A stretch of 64,000 bases of DNA, taken from Actinopolymorpha cephalotaxi (GTDB lineage Bacteria; Actinomycetota; Actinomycetes; Propionibacteriales; Actinopolymorphaceae). This document shows positions 60,614 through 64,000 of this stretch, piece after piece (position 1 is the first letter of the stretch; each line of letters begins with the position of its first letter). A model generated the notes under the pieces. It did no database searches. It was given only the letters and a program-made list of their open reading frames with translations, and was not told where the DNA came from. Where the stretch lies: assembly GCF_013408535.1 (NCBI RefSeq), contig NZ_JACBZA010000001.1:3866850-3930849 (forward strand). The letters run 5' to 3'. A program made the position numbers and the translations under genes.

Positions 60614-60688
60614 ACCTCGCCTGGTCACGCCCTCCCACCGAATGCTTGAGCAGCGCCCCACCCGCGATCACAAGGAGGCAAGCAGCCC

Positions 60689-60997
60689 ATGACAACAGAG
60701 GCCCCGCCGTCGGACGACCGGCAACGCGAGGAGCTGATCGAGTCCGCGCGGATCGCCCTCAGGTCCGCCGGCTACCGCGCTCATCCCCGCGTCGGCATGG
60801 CCGGCAGGCAGTACGGCATCGAGATTCCCTACCCCTCGCTGCCGGAGATCTCGGTCGTCCTGCGCTGTGACCGCTGGGACGGCCGGTGGGTCTTCCGCCG
60901 GACCGGATGCCGTCCGGTCGCCGACGCCGACGACCTGGAGAACCTCATCGCCTGGGTGAAGGAGCTCGTCGAACCGCCGTTCGGCATCCAGCAGTGA
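60689..60997 (+). CDS. Small conserved-looking protein of unknown function
   Basis: 102 residues, not recognised. An acidic N-terminus is followed by a compact alpha/beta domain (ELIESARIALRSAGYRAHPR, GIEIPYPSLPEISVVLRCDRWDGRW, and a C-terminal helix). There are no membrane segments. AAGGAGGCAAG lies 8 nt before the ATG. It diverges from the HTH-mutase operon across 257 bp and is followed after 81 bp by a SCO4848-family gene. No function can be offered. Confidence 0.7.
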   Translation: MTTEAPPSDDRQREELIESARIALRSAGYRAHPRVGMAGRQYGIEIPYPSLPEISVVLRCDRWDGRWVFRRTGCRPVADADDLENLIAWVKELVEPPFGIQQ

Positions 60998-61066
60998 GCC
61001 CGGCACCTGTGAGCCCGGCGGCAGCGTGTCCGGCAGGCGCGGGCCTGCCCGTCCAGGTTGGCTGGT

Positions 61067-61072
61067 CATACT
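61067..61072 (+). promoter_or_regulatory. Probable -10 box of the SCO4848-family gene (CATACT)
   Basis: CATACT ends 6 nt before the GTG at 61079; no Shine-Dalgarno is seen. Confidence 0.35.
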
Positions 61073-61078
61073 GGGCTG

Positions 61079-61348
61079 GTGCGTATCACCAGGAAGATCT
61101 CCGCCCTGCTGCTCGGCGTGGCGGGCTGGAACGTCGTCACCTACGCCACGTTCATCCGCAACCTGGCCAAGACCGAGGGGCGCCCGACGGGCTACTACGT
61201 CGCCCACACGGTGCTGATCGTCGTCAACCTCGCGATAGCGGTCGTCCTGGGCCGGATCGGCTGGCAGGCTCTCAAAGCGGAGAAGGCGGAGCGGGCCGGC
61301 GAGGCGGGGCCCGGTCAGGGCCGCGACGAGGTGTCCGCCGGCCGCTGA
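61079..61348 (+). CDS. SCO4848-family small membrane protein
   Basis: 89 residues with two membrane helices (about 8-24 and 43-62) linked by FIRNLAKTEGRPTGYYVAHT, matching the conserved FxKNLxKD...F/YxxH pattern of the actinobacterial SCO4848 family. Its function is unknown. It lies near a D-Ala-D-Ala carboxypeptidase gene, as in Streptomyces coelicolor, where SCO4847 encodes such an enzyme; here the dehydratase gene lies between them. The start is GTG with a CATACT box 6 nt upstream. Confidence 0.8.
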   Translation: MRITRKISALLLGVAGWNVVTYATFIRNLAKTEGRPTGYYVAHTVLIVVNLAIAVVLGRIGWQALKAEKAERAGEAGPGQGRDEVSAGR

Positions 61349-61354
61349 GCCCCG

Positions 61355-61410
61355 ACCGGTCGAACTCCAACCGGTCGAACTCCAACCGGCCGAGCTCCGA
61401 CCGGTTGATT
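61355..61410. repeat. 15-bp tandem repeat, about 3.7 copies
   Basis: ACCGGTCGAACTCCA at 61355-61369 and 61370-61384, then ACCGGCCGAGCTCCG, then a partial ACCGGTTGATT. It fills the gap between convergent genes and may act as a weak terminator, but no clear hairpin is seen. Confidence 0.7.
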
Positions 61411-62469
61411 TCAGGTCGGCACGTCGGTGGTGTTGCCGCCGGACACCACCACGACCACGGTCTGCCCGGCCGCCGGCGTGAAGACGCCGGACGTCAGGGC
61501 CGCCAGCGCCGTCGCCCCACCGGGCTCGGCGAGGACCCTGCAGCGTTCCCAGAGGAAGGCCCGGGCGGCGGCGATCGCCTCGTCGGACACCAGCAGCGGC
61601 GAGGTGTGGGTGCGCGCGGCGACGGCATACCCGTGCCGGCCGACCATCCCGGCTCCCATGCTGTCCGCGGCCACGCCGCCGACCTCGACCGGCACCGGTC
61701 CCCCGGCCGCCACCGCAGCCGACAGCGACGGGCAGCGCTCCGGCTCCACCGGCACCACCACCGCCCGGCCGGCCAGCGCCAGCGCGGTTCCGGCGTACAA
61801 CCCTCCGCCGCCGCAGGACACCAGCACGGTGGACACGTCCGGCACCTGCTCGGCGGCCTCCAGGCCGAGCGTGCCCTGACCCGCCGCCACCTCCGGTGCG
61901 TCGTACGCGTGCACCCGCACCACCGAACGCCCGGCCGACCACCGCTCGGCGGCGGCGAACGCCTCGGGGTAGTAGCCGTCGACGACGACCACCTCCGCGC
62001 CGTACGACCTGACACGTTCGGCCTTCACCGGCGGCGACGTGGCCGGGACGAAGATCCGCGCGGGTGCACCCACCCGGGCGGCCGCCCAGGCGACCGCGGC
62101 GCCGTGGTTCCCGCCGGAGGCCGCCACCACACCGTCGTCGGCGTGCGGACGGACGAGGAGGGTGTTGAGTGCGCCACGGGCCTTGAACGAACCGGTGTGC
62201 TGAAGCAACTCCAGCTTGACAAGGACCCGGGCGCGCACGCCGAGCTGGGCGCCGCCGATCTCCAGCACGGGAGTACGCCGGACCTGTCCGCGCAACCGCT
62301 CCGCGGCGGCGGTGAGTTCGCGTTCGCCCGGCAGCCGGAAGGCGTCGGCTCCGCGCCCGTCGTCCGCCACGCCGTTCACCGTGTCGTCGTCCACGTCGTC
62401 GTCCACGTCGTCGTCCGTGCCGTTCACCGTGTCGTCGTTCGGGTTCGCTCGCTCCGCTGACATCCCCAC
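61411..62469 (-). CDS. Threonine/serine dehydratase-like PLP enzyme
   Basis: Fold-type II PLP enzyme, 352 residues. The Schiff-base lysine is in HTGSFKARGA, the cofactor loop is SGGNHGAAVAWAA, and the phosphate-binding SCGGGGLYAG and C-terminal VSGGNTTD complete the pattern. It deaminates L-threonine or L-serine to the 2-oxo acid, or could be a racemase or dehydratase of a related hydroxy-amino acid. The first 40 residues are an Asp-rich tail (DDDVDDDVDDD), unusual for the family and encoded by a GTC-type trinucleotide repeat. GGGAAGGGAG lies 8-9 nt before the GTG on the minus strand. No ACT regulatory domain is present. Confidence 0.87.
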   Translation of the reverse strand: MGMSAERANPNDDTVNGTDDDVDDDVDDDTVNGVADDGRGADAFRLPGERELTAAAERLRGQVRRTPVLEIGGAQLGVRARVLVKLELLQHTGSFKARGALNTLLVRPHADDGVVAASGGNHGAAVAWAAARVGAPARIFVPATSPPVKAERVRSYGAEVVVVDGYYPEAFAAAERWSAGRSVVRVHAYDAPEVAAGQGTLGLEAAEQVPDVSTVLVSCGGGGLYAGTALALAGRAVVVPVEPERCPSLSAAVAAGGPVPVEVGGVAADSMGAGMVGRHGYAVAARTHTSPLLVSDEAIAAARAFLWERCRVLAEPGGATALAALTSGVFTPAAGQTVVVVVSGGNTTDVPT

Positions 62470-62501
62470 CGGTGAACGCTCCCTTCCCCAGCGTCAGGTA
62501 C

Positions 62502-62507
62502 TACCCT
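62502..62507 (+). promoter_or_regulatory. Probable -10 box of the carboxypeptidase gene (TACCCT)
   Basis: TACCCT ends 9 nt before the ATG at 62517; it supports that start over the GTG at 62472, which lies against the divergent dehydratase start. Confidence 0.4.
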
Positions 62508-62516
62508 GTCCGAACC

Positions 62517-63902
62517 ATGCCCCCAGCCGATCATCCCAGCCCCCGTGAACGGGCCGGCCTGACCGTGGGACCAGTGCGCCCAGAGCGCCGGGTGCGTGCC
62601 ATCGGCCGGGCCGGTTCGGCCGCCCGGATCGCCCGCCTGGTCTGCGTCCTCGTTCTCGGTGTGGCGACCACCCTCGGCCTGACCGTCGTCCCCGCTGGTG
62701 CGGCCGGCAACGCGCCCGGCAGCGCGCCCGGGGCCAAGCCGACGCCCACGGAGCCACCGCCCGTGCCGGGCCCCACCGCGACGCCCGTTCCCACCACCAA
62801 CCCGTTCACCGGGCCGGTCGGCGGCGCAGCACTCGGGCACCGTGGCGTGGTGGTGGACCGCAACACCACGCCCGCGCCACCGAAGGTCGACGTCGCGTCC
62901 TACGTCGTGGCCGACCTCGACACCGGTCAGGTCCTCGCGTCCAAGAACGCCCATCTCCGCCTTCCCCCGGCGAGCACCCTCAAGACCCTCACCGCGGTCA
63001 CTCTGCTGCCCCGGCTGGACAAGCGCGCCCGCTACACCGCGGTGCCCGCCGACACCCGGGTCGAGGGCAGCCGGGTCGGGATCGAGAACGGCCGCGCGTA
63101 CACCATCGACCAGTTGTTCTACGGCATGTTCCTGCCGTCCGGCAACGACGCCGCCAGTGCGCTGGGCAACGCCGCCGGGGGCACCCGCACAGCTGTCGAG
63201 ATGATGAACACCGAGGCCCGCCGGCTCGGTGCGTTCGACACCCACGCGGTCAACACCAGCGGGCTGGACGCACCCGGCCAGGTGTCGTCCGCGTACGACC
63301 TGGCGCTGGTCGCGCGCGCGGGCATGGCCCGCGCCGACTTCCGCCGCTACGTCACGACCCTGCGCTACAACTTCCCGGGCAAGGGCAGGAAGAGCTTCCA
63401 GATCCAGAACCTCAACAAGCTCCTCGGCCACTATCCCGGCGCGATCGGGGTGAAGAACGGCTACACCACCCAGGCGCACAGCACGCTGGTCGGCGCGGCG
63501 GAGCAGGACGGCCGCCGGCTGGTGGTGGTGATCATGCGCTCCAAGGCGCCGTACTGGACCCGCGCTGCCACCCTGCTGGACTGGGGCTTCACCGCCGGCG
63601 CCAAGGCGAAGCCCGTCGGCAACCTGGTCAGCAGCGACGACGTGGCCCGGGCCGCGGCCGCCCGAGCACCCGGTGCGGCGACCCCGAAGCCCGGTGCCAC
63701 CCGGCCGGCCGGCCCGGCGGCCAGTCCCAGCACGAGGCCCACCCTCGCCCCCGGCGCGGGCGGGCCGGACGACCCGGGCGTGACCATCGCCACGGCGGAG
63801 TCCGCGTGGCCGCGGCTGCCGGTCTGGCTGTGGCTGATGCTGCTGGTGTTCCTCGGGCTCGCGGGCCTGCGCGTCTTCAGCTACGTACGCTCCCGGCGCT
63901 GA
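62517..63902 (+). CDS. D-alanyl-D-alanine carboxypeptidase (penicillin-binding protein 5-like)
   Basis: Trims the terminal D-Ala of peptidoglycan stem peptides outside the membrane. The 461 residues have a basic N-terminus and an export helix (about 36-60), then a Pro/Thr-rich stretch. The S11 catalytic domain has SxxK in PPASTLKTLTA, SGN in LPSGNDAAS, and KNGYTTQAHS in place of KTG. A Pro/Ala/Thr-rich linker and a C-terminal membrane helix (about 433-455) with a basic tail anchor it. KNG is not a defect by itself; similar variants occur in actinobacterial enzymes. The ATG at 62517 follows a TACCCT box. Confidence 0.93.
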   Translation: MPPADHPSPRERAGLTVGPVRPERRVRAIGRAGSAARIARLVCVLVLGVATTLGLTVVPAGAAGNAPGSAPGAKPTPTEPPPVPGPTATPVPTTNPFTGPVGGAALGHRGVVVDRNTTPAPPKVDVASYVVADLDTGQVLASKNAHLRLPPASTLKTLTAVTLLPRLDKRARYTAVPADTRVEGSRVGIENGRAYTIDQLFYGMFLPSGNDAASALGNAAGGTRTAVEMMNTEARRLGAFDTHAVNTSGLDAPGQVSSAYDLALVARAGMARADFRRYVTTLRYNFPGKGRKSFQIQNLNKLLGHYPGAIGVKNGYTTQAHSTLVGAAEQDGRRLVVVIMRSKAPYWTRAATLLDWGFTAGAKAKPVGNLVSSDDVARAAAARAPGAATPKPGATRPAGPAASPSTRPTLAPGAGGPDDPGVTIATAESAWPRLPVWLWLMLLVFLGLAGLRVFSYVRSRR

Positions 63903-64000
63903 GGTTCGGCCTCGCGGCGCCGCCGCCGGCTGGCCAGCCAGCCGACCGTGAGGCCGCCCGCGAACGCACCGAACGCCGCCGACAGCCCGCGGCGGATTCG
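63881..64000 (-). CDS. C-terminal end of a membrane protein (runs off window)
   Basis: Only the last 39 codons are visible: a hydrophobic Gly/Ala-rich helix (LSAAFGAFAGGLTVGWLA) followed by an Arg/Glu-rich cytoplasmic tail and a TAG at 63881-63883. The reading frame overlaps the carboxypeptidase gene by 22 bp at the 3' ends. A multi-pass protein such as a YihY/BrkB-type protein, a common neighbour of this enzyme, is possible, but the fragment is too short to tell. Confidence 0.45.
   Translation of the reverse strand, partial: RIRRGLSAAFGAFAGGLTVGWLASRRRRREAEPQRRERT

Noticed and set aside
62517-63902. KNG instead of KTG in the carboxypeptidase taken as an inactivating change
   Set aside because: SxxK and SGN are intact, and KNG variants are seen in otherwise normal actinobacterial enzymes, so it is treated as active.
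1-64000. tRNA, rRNA or insertion-sequence genes
   Set aside because: I saw no cloverleaf with a GTTCRANTC loop in a plausible context, no rRNA segments and no transposase motifs; short RNAs could still be missed without a covariance search.

Overview
The window is GC-rich, codon-biased DNA of an actinobacterium. Lineage-typical genes support this: a biotin ligase without a DNA-binding domain, a split acyl-CoA carboxylase with an epsilon subunit, a fused biotin carboxylase/BCCP alpha subunit, an LpdA-type quinone reductase, PspC, SPW-repeat and SCO4848-family membrane proteins, and many apparently leaderless genes (TANNNT box 6-9 nt before the start codon). Gene content would fit Propionibacteriales (Nocardioides/Kribbella/Actinopolymorpha-like), but that placement is inference. 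No rRNA, tRNA, insertion sequence, prophage or CRISPR array was recognised.

Region 1 (1-10.9 kb): a PH-domain membrane protein (partial), birA, an alpha-L-fucosidase, phosphoenolpyruvate carboxylase, and a propionyl-CoA-type carboxylase beta subunit with its epsilon subunit. Next come a small gene broken by a frameshift, a DUF885 protein and a DinB-like protein. Region 2 (10.9-13.8 kb) looks accessory and by eye is less GC-rich. It holds three tandem paralogues of a small membrane protein (the middle one decayed), a spacer with three DnaA-box-like sites, and a three-gene set with EspC-like and WXG-like type VII secretion features.

Region 3 (13.8-27.5 kb): D-galactonate dehydratase, a cobalamin riboswitch with metE, an AraC regulator whose 3' end is tandemly repeated, and an ADP-ribosylglycohydrolase-fold protein. 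These are followed by Maf, an SDR and a FAH-family hydrolase (possibly a deoxysugar acid pathway), and a sugar isomerase/epimerase. An acyl-CoA dehydrogenase/carboxylase beta pair diverges from a MerR regulator across a palindromic operator. Region 4 (27.5-36 kb): a repeat-rich spacer with strong hairpins, a CPH-type copper P-type ATPase behind a CsoR-like operator, a methyltransferase, the carboxylase alpha subunit, two membrane proteins, and an LpdA-like flavoprotein.

Region 5 (36-57.6 kb) is dominated by nucleoside uptake and salvage. It holds purine nucleoside phosphorylase, phosphopentomutase/phosphoglucomutase, deoC with two aldehyde dehydrogenase genes, adenosine deaminase, thymidine phosphorylase, cytidine deaminase and a complete BMP-type ABC importer. 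Together they would import nucleosides, deaminate and phosphorolyse them, and feed (deoxy)ribose phosphates into central metabolism. DeoC makes acetaldehyde, which the adjacent dehydrogenases could oxidise. Region 6 (57.7-64 kb): a methylmalonyl-CoA-type mutase large subunit overlapping a helix-turn-helix regulator, small conserved proteins, a threonine/serine dehydratase, a D-Ala-D-Ala carboxypeptidase and a partial membrane protein.

Propionyl-CoA metabolism recurs: biotin ligase, carboxylase alpha, beta and epsilon subunits, and the B12-dependent mutase are all here. The least explained material is the accessory region at 10.9-13.8 kb and a hairpin/palindrome repeat family present at 27.6-27.8 kb and 47.0-47.2 kb.
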